DNA of 64,000 bases from Pseudomonadota bacterium (GTDB taxonomy: Bacteria > Pseudomonadota > Gammaproteobacteria > Burkholderiales > Burkholderiaceae_C). The position numbers and the translations under genes were made by a program. The stretch is from contig CAUJHV010000050.1 in assembly GCA_963205115.1 (NCBI GenBank), positions 21,076 to 85,075 on the forward strand, given 5' to 3'. Each line of letters starts with the position of its first letter. The stretch's first letter is position 1. A model generated the notes under the pieces. It did no database searches. It was given only the letters and a program-made list of their open reading frames with translations, and was not told the origin of the DNA. Shown here piece after piece: positions 16,837 through 24,876 of the stretch.

Positions 16837-17991
16837 TCAGGCTCTGCGTGCGCGCACGAGTGCCGCCAGCCAGGGCGTCAGCGCTGAAAGAAGTGCCAAT
16901 GCCAGCAGCGGCAGGAAGCTGCCGCCCGCGACGATCTGGCCAGCCAGCGCCGGCCCCACCATCGCACTGGACGCAAAGGCCGCCGGCACCAGCAGGATGG
17001 CCCGCCCGCTCGGATCCCGGCGGGCAATGTCGGCCGTCTGCAGGACGCAGCCGCAGGTAAAGGCGAACTCCCATATCCAAGCCCCCAGCGCGAAGGGCAG
17101 GAAGCTGCCGGCTGCCGCGAGCAGTGCCAGGCCGGCAAGGATGCCCAGCAGCACGAGGCCATGGGCTGTCCGGCCGGCCAGGCGGTCACCGAAGATCGCC
17201 ACGGCAAAGGCCGCCACGCCCCCGAGCAGTTTGAGGACGGCAAACACCAGGCCCATTTCGGCCGGCGCGATCGTCAGGGCCGCACCGATGCGCTCGAGGA
17301 AGGCCCACAGGCCGATGTTGCCGACCAGGAAGAGGAAGAACACCAGCAGCGCCGCAGCGGCCGGCCAGGGTATCGCCTGCCGCCCCGTCGGTACGGCTAC
17401 CGCGCGTGCTGACAGGTCACCGGTCCATGCCCGACGGGGCACCCAGAACGCCGAAAGGCCGAGCACAGCCACCACGGCGGCCAACGTCCAGGCCGCGCCG
17501 GGGTAACGCCAATGGGCGATCACCAGCGGCGGCAGGGCGAACAGCACGGCCGCCGTCACGGCTAACTCGACGCCCTGGCGCACCCCGAAGGCCCGCACCT
17601 TGTTGGGCAGGTCCGCGAGGATGCGCATGCCCAGGCAGGTCATCGTCGACGCAAAGAAGCCGATCAGCACCCACACGGCATACAGCCAATGCAACTCGCT
17701 CACCACCGAGCTGAGAGCGAACGAGCCCGCCGTGCCAACCGCGCTGACCAGGGTCAGCCAGCGCCAGTCCAACCGGTTCATCCACAGCGGTGCACCCAGG
17801 GTACCGACCAGGTAGCCGGCAAAGCAGATCGAGCCCAGCAAGCCGACGGCCTGTGGCGCCAACCCGAAGCTATCGGCCAGGCTGCCCAGCATCACCGGCA
17901 ATGCGTTGAACGGAAGCCCACCGATGGTGGAGGCCAGGCTGGCCGCCAGCATGAAGCCGATCAAGGTGCGGTCACGCAGCACAGCGGTCAA
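16837..17991 (-). CDS. Major facilitator superfamily transporter
   Basis: A 384-residue MFS protein with about twelve hydrophobic segments. Substrate unknown. The start is TTG at 17991, supported by GGGAGG about 6 bp upstream; no ATG fits between it and the preceding gene. It lies 18 bp after the DUF35-MaoC gene on the same strand, so it is probably the third gene of the operon that starts with the Ltp2-like aldolase at 20168, which suggests import or export of a steroid intermediate (inference). Confidence 0.8.
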   Translation of the reverse strand: MTAVLRDRTLIGFMLAASLASTIGGLPFNALPVMLGSLADSFGLAPQAVGLLGSICFAGYLVGTLGAPLWMNRLDWRWLTLVSAVGTAGSFALSSVVSELHWLYAVWVLIGFFASTMTCLGMRILADLPNKVRAFGVRQGVELAVTAAVLFALPPLVIAHWRYPGAAWTLAAVVAVLGLSAFWVPRRAWTGDLSARAVAVPTGRQAIPWPAAAALLVFFLFLVGNIGLWAFLERIGAALTIAPAEMGLVFAVLKLLGGVAAFAVAIFGDRLAGRTAHGLVLLGILAGLALLAAAGSFLPFALGAWIWEFAFTCGCVLQTADIARRDPSGRAILLVPAAFASSAMVGPALAGQIVAGGSFLPLLALALLSALTPWLAALVRARRA

Positions 17992-18009
17992 GGCGGGCCT
18001 CCCAGGCAG

Positions 18010-18954
18010 TCACATGTAAAGCATCACCAGGTCGTTGATCACCGACGGGCGGTCCTGGCCGACGACATGGACGTTGATCTCCAACGTGACCTGCACACCG
18101 CTCTTCAACTGCTCCACCGACTTGACTCGGCAGCGGCCGTGGATGCTGCAACCCGAGGGCACGATGGCCGGAAAGCGCAGGCGGTCGGACCCGTAGTTGA
18201 CGATGTTGACGAAGTCCACCACCTCGTAGTCCATCGGCATCTTCAGCCGGCTCACCAGCACCTGCACCAGTGCACCATGGGCGATGGGGGTGCCGAAAGG
18301 GCTCTCGCGCTTGCAGCGCTCCGGGTCGGTATGGATCCAGTAGTCGTCGCCGCTCAGGGCCGCGAACTGGTTAATGATCTCCTGCGTCACCTCGAAGGCG
18401 TTGGACCAGCCCGTGAACTCCTCGGAGACCAACGACTTCATTGCCGCGATGTCCTTGCAGCTGATCCTGCGCTTCGGTTTTTCCTCGACCCCCGGTGCCG
18501 GCACTGCAGCGGGAGCGGCCTCCCCAGCAATCACACCAGGATGCACCGACTCCACCGGCGTGTAGCGCAGCAGCGTGACCTCGCCGGGCCGATCGTCGAA
18601 GACCGGGCGCAGGCGCTGGCCGATCTTGACGTCCGCCGGGTCCACACCGACCAGCGTGGTGTTGAGGTGCACGCCCTCGTCGATCTCGACGACCGCCAAC
18701 AGCTGCGGCATCTCGTCGGTGAACTCGGGCAGAGTCGGGACGCGCCCCACGGTGAAGGTGTAGAGCCGACCCTCTCCGGACACGCGGCGCCAGCTCAGCT
18801 GGCGCGAGCCGCAGGTCGGGCAGTGGGTGCGCGGGAAGAACAGCCAGTGGCCGTGTTCGCACTGCTGCAGGCGCACCTCGTGGGCCCGCAGTCCATCCCA
18901 GTAGGGCTGGGAAATCGAGGTCGGATGGGGCAGCGGCTTGTTCCAGGCCATCAT
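18010..18954 (-). CDS. DUF35-MaoC fusion: enoyl-CoA hydratase partner of a steroid side-chain aldolase
   Basis: A 314-residue fusion. The N-terminal part (to about residue 140) is a DUF35 zinc-ribbon/OB domain with C32 and the C45-P-T-C48 pair; the first knuckle is degenerate (C-E-H-G-H). After a proline/alanine-rich linker comes a MaoC hot-dog hydratase with the catalytic-type motif SGDDYWIHTD. DUF35 domains of this kind dock onto and activate Ltp2-type retro-aldolases in sterol degradation. The upstream gene, overlapping by ATGA, encodes exactly such an aldolase. Domain order is the reverse of ChsH2 and of the second fusion at 39.4-40.4 kb. Confidence 0.85.
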   Translation of the reverse strand: MMAWNKPLPHPTSISQPYWDGLRAHEVRLQQCEHGHWLFFPRTHCPTCGSRQLSWRRVSGEGRLYTFTVGRVPTLPEFTDEMPQLLAVVEIDEGVHLNTTLVGVDPADVKIGQRLRPVFDDRPGEVTLLRYTPVESVHPGVIAGEAAPAAVPAPGVEEKPKRRISCKDIAAMKSLVSEEFTGWSNAFEVTQEIINQFAALSGDDYWIHTDPERCKRESPFGTPIAHGALVQVLVSRLKMPMDYEVVDFVNIVNYGSDRLRFPAIVPSGCSIHGRCRVKSVEQLKSGVQVTLEINVHVVGQDRPSVINDLVMLYM

Positions 18955-20168
18955 TGGTCTCCCCGCAGGACCAGTGCGCCCTGCTCGCTCATCACACCGC
19001 CCGTACCGGACACGTAGGCCAGATCGTGCCGAGCCAGCTGTCGCTCACCCGCACGGCCCTGGATCTGCTGCATCGCCTCGATCACCTGGGTCATGCCGCC
19101 AGCACTTCCGGGCTGGCCGAAGCTCAACTGGCCACCGTGGGTGTTCATGGGGAAGTTGCCCTGGAAGGTGAAGTCGTGCTCGCGCAGGAAGCGCATGCCC
19201 TCGCCCTTGGCGCAGAAGCCCGCGTCCTCCAGCGTCAGCAGCACCGTGATCGTGTAGCAGTCGTAGATCTGCGCCATGTGCATGTCGGCAGGCTTCAGGC
19301 CGGCCATCGCAAAGGCCTTGCGCGAGGCCGGGCCGATGGGCGTGGCCAGCATGTCGTGCGCATAGGTGGGCGACTTGCTGTGCACATGCTCGCCGCAGCC
19401 TGCCACCAGCACCGGGCGGTGCCGCAGACTCCGTGCGTTGTCGGCGCGGGTGACAATCATGGCGCCGCCACCGGCCACCGGCATCACGATCTCCAGCATG
19501 CGCAGCGGATCGGCCACCATGCGCGAGTTCAGCACGTCGTCAACGGTGATCGGCTGGCCGTAGAACATCGCGCCGGGGTTGTGGCAGGCGTTGAAGCGCT
19601 GGTCGACGCAGATGCGCGCCATCGCCGCGACGTCATAGCCGTGCTGGGCCGCATAACGCTGCGCGATCATCGCGTAACCGGTGTTCTGAGCCATGTGGCC
19701 GTAAGGAAGGTCCATCTCCGCTTCGGGCGCACCGAAGCGGGTGCTGTGGCCGCCGAAGCGGCTCGAGCGCATCACCTCCATGGCATGGTCGTCGTGCGGC
19801 GACATCGGCGCCATGCGCGAGGGGATCACGCACAGCACGGTGTCGCACAGGCCCAACTCGATGGCCGCGGCTGCGCGCCAGACCATGCCCACGGAGCTCG
19901 CGCCCCCCAAGTCGATGACCTCGGCAAAGTTCAGTGGCACACCCAGGTATTCGCCCACCATGGCCGGCACGAAGCTGCTGGCCTCGTGGAAGTAGGCCCC
20001 GGTGGTGATGAGCCCGTCGACGTCACGCAGCGTCATACCCGCGTCGTCGAGCGCCTGGGTCGCCAGGTCGGCGATCTGTTCCAGATGGAACATGCGCGGC
20101 GCGCTCATGTACTTCTCTGGCTTGTACTGTGCCGCGCCCACCAGCGCGGCCCGTCCTTGCAGTCCCAT
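18951..20168 (-). CDS. Ltp2-type (thiolase-fold) steroid side-chain aldolase
   Basis: A 405-residue thiolase-superfamily protein of the lipid-transfer-protein/SCP-x type. The position of the thiolase nucleophile reads GGASSVG, without cysteine, as in retro-aldolases such as Ltp2 and the cholate aldolases. A Tyr-rich motif IYDCYTITVL and NTHGGQLSFGQPG near the C-terminus are also typical. It should cleave a beta-hydroxyacyl-CoA side chain made by the coupled DUF35-MaoC hydratase. The ATG at 20168 has GGAGAAGGAA upstream; the TTG five codons earlier is less likely. An operator with a -10-like CAGAAT lies 30-75 bp upstream. Confidence 0.85.
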   Translation of the reverse strand: MGLQGRAALVGAAQYKPEKYMSAPRMFHLEQIADLATQALDDAGMTLRDVDGLITTGAYFHEASSFVPAMVGEYLGVPLNFAEVIDLGGASSVGMVWRAAAAIELGLCDTVLCVIPSRMAPMSPHDDHAMEVMRSSRFGGHSTRFGAPEAEMDLPYGHMAQNTGYAMIAQRYAAQHGYDVAAMARICVDQRFNACHNPGAMFYGQPITVDDVLNSRMVADPLRMLEIVMPVAGGGAMIVTRADNARSLRHRPVLVAGCGEHVHSKSPTYAHDMLATPIGPASRKAFAMAGLKPADMHMAQIYDCYTITVLLTLEDAGFCAKGEGMRFLREHDFTFQGNFPMNTHGGQLSFGQPGSAGGMTQVIEAMQQIQGRAGERQLARHDLAYVSGTGGVMSEQGALVLRGDQ

Positions 20169-20223
20169 GGGTTCCTTCTCCAATGTCCGACGACGCTATT
20201 CTGGGCAGGGCCGCCGGCCGCTC

Positions 20224-20243
20224 CATCGTCCGAGCAGACTAAG
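20224..20243. promoter_or_regulatory. Steroid-regulon box, upstream of the aldolase operon
   Basis: CATCGTCC-GAGC-AGACTAAG: one arm perfect, the other degenerate. Read toward the minus-strand aldolase gene, the GGACG arm is followed after 23 bp by CAGAAT (20203-20198), a plausible -10 element, with the ATG about 30 bp further on. Confidence 0.6.
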
Positions 20244-20314
20244 GCCGCCTCGACCACGGCACCGTCCTGGTCGGGGTGGTCGGACCATCGGGGTTTGCCC
20301 GCGGAAATGCCCTT

Positions 20315-20334
20315 CTTCGTCCTTTCGGACGATG
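20315..20334. promoter_or_regulatory. Steroid-regulon box, upstream of the YCF48/MMPL operon
   Basis: CTTCGTCC-TTTC-GGACGATG, a good copy of the repeat. Toward the plus-strand gene at 20411, AAGAAT (20354-20359) lies 22 bp after GGACG and could be the -10 element. Together with the box at 20224 it forms a divergent control region of about 240 bp. Confidence 0.62.
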
Positions 20335-20410
20335 CCCCGGCCACCCCCTGACGAAGAATGCCTGCCATGCTGCCCGACCTTACGGGCCGCGCGATCCGAA
20401 GGAGACAACC

Positions 20411-21415
20411 TTGCGAACCCCGATCGGCCTGGCCATGGCGGCCGTCGTTGCCCTGGCCGCGGCCCAGGCCTTCGCGCCCCGCGAGACCCCCCCATTGGCC
20501 GCCTCACGCCTGCCCGTGGAACGAATGCATATGAACACCCTCGTCGCCACGAAGGCGGGACTGGTCACGGCCGGCGAGCTCGGCCACCTGCTGGTCTCCT
20601 CGAACCAGGGCGGCAGCTGGCAGCGTGCCAGCGTCGACCAAGACCGCAAAGCCCTGCTCAACCAGATCGCATTCGCCGCTGACGGGATGACCGGTATGGC
20701 CGTTGGCCACGAGGGCTGGATCCTGCGCAGCAGCGATGGAGGCTGGAGCTGGAGCGAAGCTGCCTTCGACGCGAAGAACGGCGAACCGCTCATGAGCGTG
20801 GCGAAATTGCCCACGGGACGCTGGATTACCGTCGGGGCCTTCGGACGCGCGCTGCAGTCTGAAGACGGCGGCCGGACCTGGTCGCCGCTGCCCCTGCCAG
20901 AAGCCGGCGTCGAGGACAAGCACCTCAATCGCATCGTCGGCAGCCCGGATGGGCAGCGCTGGCTCATCGTCGGCGAGCGCGGCCTGGTGCTGCGCTCCAA
21001 CGACCAGGGCAACACCTGGGCGGTGGTCGAGCCGTTCTACAACGGTTCCTTCTACAACGCGGTGGCGCTGCGCAGCGGCGGCTGGCTGGTCTACGGCATG
21101 CGCGGACACATCTATCGCGCCGCCTCCGAGACGGCGGCCTGGCAGCGCGTCGAGGTGGGCGCGCCGGTGTCCTTCTTCAGCCATGCGCAGACCGGCGACG
21201 GCGCCCTGCGCCTGGTCGGCCAGGGGGGCATGGTGGCCACCAGTCGTGACGACGGCGCCAGCTTCGCCCTGGCGCGCACGGGCGGTCGCGCCACGCTGAC
21301 CGACCTGCACCTGCAGCCCGACGGCCGAGGTTGGCTGACCAGCGACGCCGGAATCAAGCCCTACCCGCCCGTGCCGCCCACCGCCGGCCTGAGTACGCCT
21401 GGAACCGCCCGATGA
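20411..21415 (+). CDS. Exported YCF48-like (BNR beta-propeller) protein
   Basis: 334 residues with an N-terminal signal-like hydrophobic segment (residues 1-22, ending AQAFA) followed by repeated BNR/YCF48 propeller blades, e.g. SSNQGGSW, SSDGGWSW, SEDGGRTW and SNDQGNTW. Such proteins are found next to MMPL-type RND transporters in steroid and other lipid catabolic clusters, and probably act in the periplasm with the transporter; biochemical function is not established. The TTG start is supported by AAGGAG 6 bp upstream. Its TGA overlaps the next ATG (ATGA). Confidence 0.82.
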   Translation: MRTPIGLAMAAVVALAAAQAFAPRETPPLAASRLPVERMHMNTLVATKAGLVTAGELGHLLVSSNQGGSWQRASVDQDRKALLNQIAFAADGMTGMAVGHEGWILRSSDGGWSWSEAAFDAKNGEPLMSVAKLPTGRWITVGAFGRALQSEDGGRTWSPLPLPEAGVEDKHLNRIVGSPDGQRWLIVGERGLVLRSNDQGNTWAVVEPFYNGSFYNAVALRSGGWLVYGMRGHIYRAASETAAWQRVEVGAPVSFFSHAQTGDGALRLVGQGGMVATSRDDGASFALARTGGRATLTDLHLQPDGRGWLTSDAGIKPYPPVPPTAGLSTPGTAR

Positions 21416-23802
21416 ACCCCACCCCGCTGCCCTCCTCCCGCATCGAGGCGCTGATCGCCCGCATCGCCCGGGCTTTGATCGCCTGGCGCAAGCCCATCGG
21501 CATCGTCACCGCACTGATCACTCTCGTACTCGGCGCCTCGGCGCTGCGCAGTCACCTGGATGCCGGCTTCAACAAGCTGATCCCCCTGCGCCACGAGTAC
21601 ATGCAGGCCTTCCTGCAGCACGCCGCCACCTTCTCCGGCGCCAACCGGGTGCTGGTGAGCGTGCGCTGGAAGGGCGAGGGTGACATCTACAACGAGGAGT
21701 TCCTGAAGACGCTGCGTGGTGTCACCGACGAGGTGTTCTTCACCCCCGGTGTCAACCGCGGGCAGGTCTTTTCCCTGTTCACGCCCAACGTCAGGTACAT
21801 CGAGATCACCGAGGAGGGCTTCGTTGGCGAAGTCATCATTCCCTCGCGCTTCACGCCCGATGCCGAGGGTCTGGCCCATGTGCGCTCCAACGTGGCCAAG
21901 TCCGGCCAGATTGGCCGCCTGGTCGCCAATGATCTGAAATCCGCGATGGTCCGCGCCGACCTGCTCGACGTCAATCCGCAGACTGGCGAGCGGCTGGACT
22001 ACCGGCAGGTGGCGCAGAAACTCGAGGAGATGCGGGCGAAGTTCGACAACCCGAACATCCAGATCCACATCGTCGGCTTCGCCAAGGTGCTCGGCGACGT
22101 GATGGACGGTCTGGTGACCGTCATCGGCTTCTTCGTGCTGGCCTTCGGCATCACCGCGGTGATGCTTTGGATGTACTCGCGCTCGGTCAATCTCACGGCA
22201 CTGGCCCTGATGGTGGCCCTGCTGCCAGTGGTGTGGCTGCTCGGCCTGCTGCCCTTCGGCGGCGTGGGCATCGACCCGATGTCCATCCTGGTGCCCTTCC
22301 TGATCTTCTCGATCGGCGTGTCGCATGCAGTGCAGATGACCAACGCCTGGAAGCAGGATGTCCGTGCAGGCATGACGGCAGAGGACGCCGCCGAATCGGC
22401 CTTCCGCAAGCTGGCCGTGCCCGGCACGGTGGCCCTGCTGACCAATGCACTGGGCTTCATGGTCATCATGCTGATCGACATCCCCATCGTGCACGAGCTC
22501 GGCATGACGGCCTGCCTGGGCGTGCTGCTGATGATCGTCACCAACAAAGTGATGCTGCCGGTGATCCTGTCGCACCTGCGCCTGGAACCGCAGTCCCTGG
22601 GCCATGCGGACGGCATCTCTGACCTGCACAACCGCTGGTGGGCCATCTCGGCGCTGGCCAAGCCGCGCCCGGCCCTACTGACCCTGCTGGTCTCGCTGGT
22701 TCTGCTGGGTTGCGGCACCTGGTACTCGCGCCAGCTGCTGACTGGCGACATCGGCGCCGGTGCGCCGGAGCTGCGCGCCGAGTCGCGCTACAACCGCGAC
22801 AACGACCGCATCATCGGTGACTACTCCATCGGCATGGATGTGCTCTCGGTCTACGCCGAGGCCAGCAACCTGCAGGAGGCCTGCCTGAACTGGGAGGTGA
22901 TGAATGCGGTCGAGCGATTCGACCTCGCCATGCGCGGAGTGGACGGCGTGCGCTCGGTCAGCACCGTGGCCGGTTTTGCCAAGCTGGCCGCGGCCGGCAA
23001 CAACGAGGGCAACCCGCGCTGGGCCGCGCTACAGCGCACCGAAGCCGCGCTGCGCACCGGCGCCAGGACCGCCAGTCCCGATCTCGGCATGAACACAGAT
23101 GGGTGCAAGGTCATCCACCTGCAGTTATTCCTGAAGGACCATGAAGGCGCGACCCTCAAGCACGTGGTCGGCGAGGCGCAGAAGTTCATCGCCGCCGACC
23201 GCACGCCCAACCTGCGCCTGCGCCTGGCCGGCGGCAATGCGGGCGTCGCCGCCGCCACCAACGAAGCCGTCGAACATGCCGAGGTGCAGATGCTGGCCGC
23301 CATTTTCGGCGCGATCACGCTGCTGTGCTGGCTGACCTTCCGCAGCTGGCGCGCCGTGCTGTGCATCATCGTGCCGCTGGCGCTGGTGTCCATCCTCTGC
23401 AATGCGCTGATGGCCCTGCTGGGCATCGGCCTGAAGGTGGCCACGCTGCCGGTGATCGCACTCGGCGTCGGCGTGGGTGTGGACTACGGCATCTACCTCT
23501 TCGAGCGCCTGCAGCACGAGGTCGAGCACAATGGCGTACCGCTGCGCGAGGCGTTCTACGAAGCCATGCGCCAGCGCGGCACGGCGGCCGTGTTCACGGC
23601 GGTGACGATGGCCATCGGCGTGGGCACCTGGGCCTTCTCGGCCCTGAAGTTCCAGGCCGACATGGGCATCCTGCTGGCCTTCATGTTCCTGGTGAATGTG
23701 CTCGGCGCGATCTTCCTGCTGCCGGCCATGGCCTGCTGGCTGGGTGTTGGCCTGAAGAACGAGCAGCGCCCCACCCCTCCAGTCGCTGCCGAAGCCCATT
23801 GA
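21412..23802 (+). CDS. MMPL/RND-superfamily transporter
   Basis: A 796-residue membrane protein. One hydrophobic segment lies near residues 28-46, then a large periplasmic loop of about 200 residues, a block of about five helices, a second periplasmic loop, and a final block of helices near residues 630-780. This is the duplicated RND plan. It is coupled by ATGA to the YCF48-like gene. Homologues in steroid and hopanoid systems are thought to move hydrophobic lipids across the envelope; here uptake of steroid is the likely role, which is inference from context. Confidence 0.85.
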   Translation: MNPTPLPSSRIEALIARIARALIAWRKPIGIVTALITLVLGASALRSHLDAGFNKLIPLRHEYMQAFLQHAATFSGANRVLVSVRWKGEGDIYNEEFLKTLRGVTDEVFFTPGVNRGQVFSLFTPNVRYIEITEEGFVGEVIIPSRFTPDAEGLAHVRSNVAKSGQIGRLVANDLKSAMVRADLLDVNPQTGERLDYRQVAQKLEEMRAKFDNPNIQIHIVGFAKVLGDVMDGLVTVIGFFVLAFGITAVMLWMYSRSVNLTALALMVALLPVVWLLGLLPFGGVGIDPMSILVPFLIFSIGVSHAVQMTNAWKQDVRAGMTAEDAAESAFRKLAVPGTVALLTNALGFMVIMLIDIPIVHELGMTACLGVLLMIVTNKVMLPVILSHLRLEPQSLGHADGISDLHNRWWAISALAKPRPALLTLLVSLVLLGCGTWYSRQLLTGDIGAGAPELRAESRYNRDNDRIIGDYSIGMDVLSVYAEASNLQEACLNWEVMNAVERFDLAMRGVDGVRSVSTVAGFAKLAAAGNNEGNPRWAALQRTEAALRTGARTASPDLGMNTDGCKVIHLQLFLKDHEGATLKHVVGEAQKFIAADRTPNLRLRLAGGNAGVAAATNEAVEHAEVQMLAAIFGAITLLCWLTFRSWRAVLCIIVPLALVSILCNALMALLGIGLKVATLPVIALGVGVGVDYGIYLFERLQHEVEHNGVPLREAFYEAMRQRGTAAVFTAVTMAIGVGTWAFSALKFQADMGILLAFMFLVNVLGAIFLLPAMACWLGVGLKNEQRPTPPVAAEAH

Positions 23803-23809
23803 GCGCAGC

Positions 23810-24250
23810 ATGGACCCGACTGTGCTGCTGATCGAACGGGAGCTGCAGCAGGTCCTGACCGCCTACGCCCGGATGTGCGATGAGCGCGACTGGGCAGCCA
23901 TCGACGCGGTCTTCAGTGACGATGCCCACGCCGAGTACGGCGGTTGGGCCCTGCCCGACCGCGGCGCCATCCTGCGCATGCTGATCCGCAACCTCGGAGG
24001 TTGCGGCCCGACCCAGCACCTGCTGGGCAACCTCACGGTCGAGCACGGCCCTGACGGCCCCCGCAGCCGCATCAGCGTGCGCGCCGCCCACCGGGGCTCG
24101 GCCGAGCTGGCTGACCAGACCTACGAGTGCCTGGGCGAGTACCTCGACCACTGGGTTGCCACCCCGCGGGGCTGGCGCATCCGGCACCGCCGCATGGTGA
24201 TCACGCTGGAGATCGGCAGCCGCCGCCTGCTGCGCCCGGCGCCAGGCTGA
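23810..24250 (+). CDS. SnoaL/NTF2-like protein
   Basis: A 146-residue small alpha+beta protein of the SnoaL-like (NTF2 fold) group, beginning with a helix of the ALxxYxxxxDxRDW type and containing the FSDDAHAEYGG stretch. The fold is shared with ketosteroid isomerase, but the KSI catalytic VEDPVGS pattern is absent. It is the last gene of the YCF48-MMPL operon, 7 bp after it. It could be an isomerase, hydratase or binding protein for a steroid intermediate; function is unassigned. Confidence 0.7.
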   Translation: MDPTVLLIERELQQVLTAYARMCDERDWAAIDAVFSDDAHAEYGGWALPDRGAILRMLIRNLGGCGPTQHLLGNLTVEHGPDGPRSRISVRAAHRGSAELADQTYECLGEYLDHWVATPRGWRIRHRRMVITLEIGSRRLLRPAPG

Positions 24251-24506
24251 GCTGCACCGGCACCGCCACCCCCACCGCAGGTGCGCCAGGTCGGTGATTC
24301 CCGGCCCCTCCCTAACTTCACCCCAAACGTCCCCACCACGCGGCGAGACGCGCCTGACGCCGGGCCTGCCGCCCGATGCAGTGTTCTGTGATTGGAGCGG
24401 CAGGAAACCTGCCAGCTTCGGTCAAACATCGAATAGAACCGGCCCGGCAGGGTCGCCCCGGGAGGCGCCGTGCCACCACCGCGCGGCTCGCCGGTGCCGA
24501 CACCAC
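24251..24506. other. Gene-free stretch before the intron remnant
   Basis: About 255 bp between the SnoaL-like stop and the 3' end of the group II intron remnant. Short open frames occur but none has conserved content or a ribosome site. No terminator for the plus-strand operon and no regulon box was found here. Confidence 0.5.
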
Positions 24507-24811
24507 ATCGGGATAGGGGTCGGCCATTGTCGGCCGAGCCCCTCCCACACCACCCGGCATGCGGGTCCGCACCGGGCGGTTGCAATGGTTGAGGTCGTCA
24601 GACCAGTCATTCACGAGAGTTTCGCAGTTCGTTGCCCGCTCGCCCTGGTCGGCGGCGCCTTCTATCCGGTTCTTGTTCATCGGCTCACAGCTTCGGTCCA
24701 CGCTTCCTCCCCACACTCGGTCGCCGTCATGCAGTTGCGCTTCACTTCGTTCGTCGTGACCAACTTACGGTGGGACTTGCACCCGCAAGAGTGCGCCCAT
24801 GCTGGGCGCAC
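24507..24811 (-). mobile_element. Group IIC intron remnant without ORF
   Basis: Read on the minus strand, the element begins GTGCGCCCAGCATGGGCGC, typical of the 5' end of bacterial group II introns. It ends with a domain V-like hairpin (about 24550-24582, CCGCCCGG ... CCGGGTGG) followed by a domain VI-like hairpin and CCTATCCCGAT at the 3' end. Only about 305 nt remain; the reverse transcriptase ORF and most of domain I are gone. The 5' end lies directly after the T-tract of a Rho-independent terminator, the classic group IIC insertion site. Self-splicing or mobility in trans is not expected but cannot be excluded. Confidence 0.72.
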
Positions 24812-24814
24812 AAC

Positions 24815-24843
24815 AAAAAACGGCCTGGGGTCACCAGGCCGTT
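24815..24843 (-). terminator. Rho-independent terminator of the DUF1329-DUF1302 operon
   Basis: On the minus strand a perfect 10-bp stem AACGGCCTGG/CCAGGCCGTT with a 5-nt loop is followed by six T residues, 34 bp after the DUF1302 stop. The group II intron remnant begins three bases after the T-tract. Confidence 0.88.
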
Positions 24844-24876
24844 CTTAGCGACGCGGCCCTTGCAAGCCGCCGGTCA

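Noticed and set aside
20181..20183. TTG at 20183 as start of the aldolase
   Set aside because: It is part of the GGAGAAGGAA ribosome site that serves the ATG at 20168.
23810..24250. SnoaL-like protein as a second ketosteroid isomerase
   Set aside because: It shares the fold class but lacks the catalytic Tyr/Asp pattern and the VEDPVGS segment of the isomerase at 42.2 kb.
24294..24848. Small open frames between SnoaL-like and DUF1302 genes
   Set aside because: They fall within the group II intron remnant and its flank, on both strands, and have no conserved protein content.
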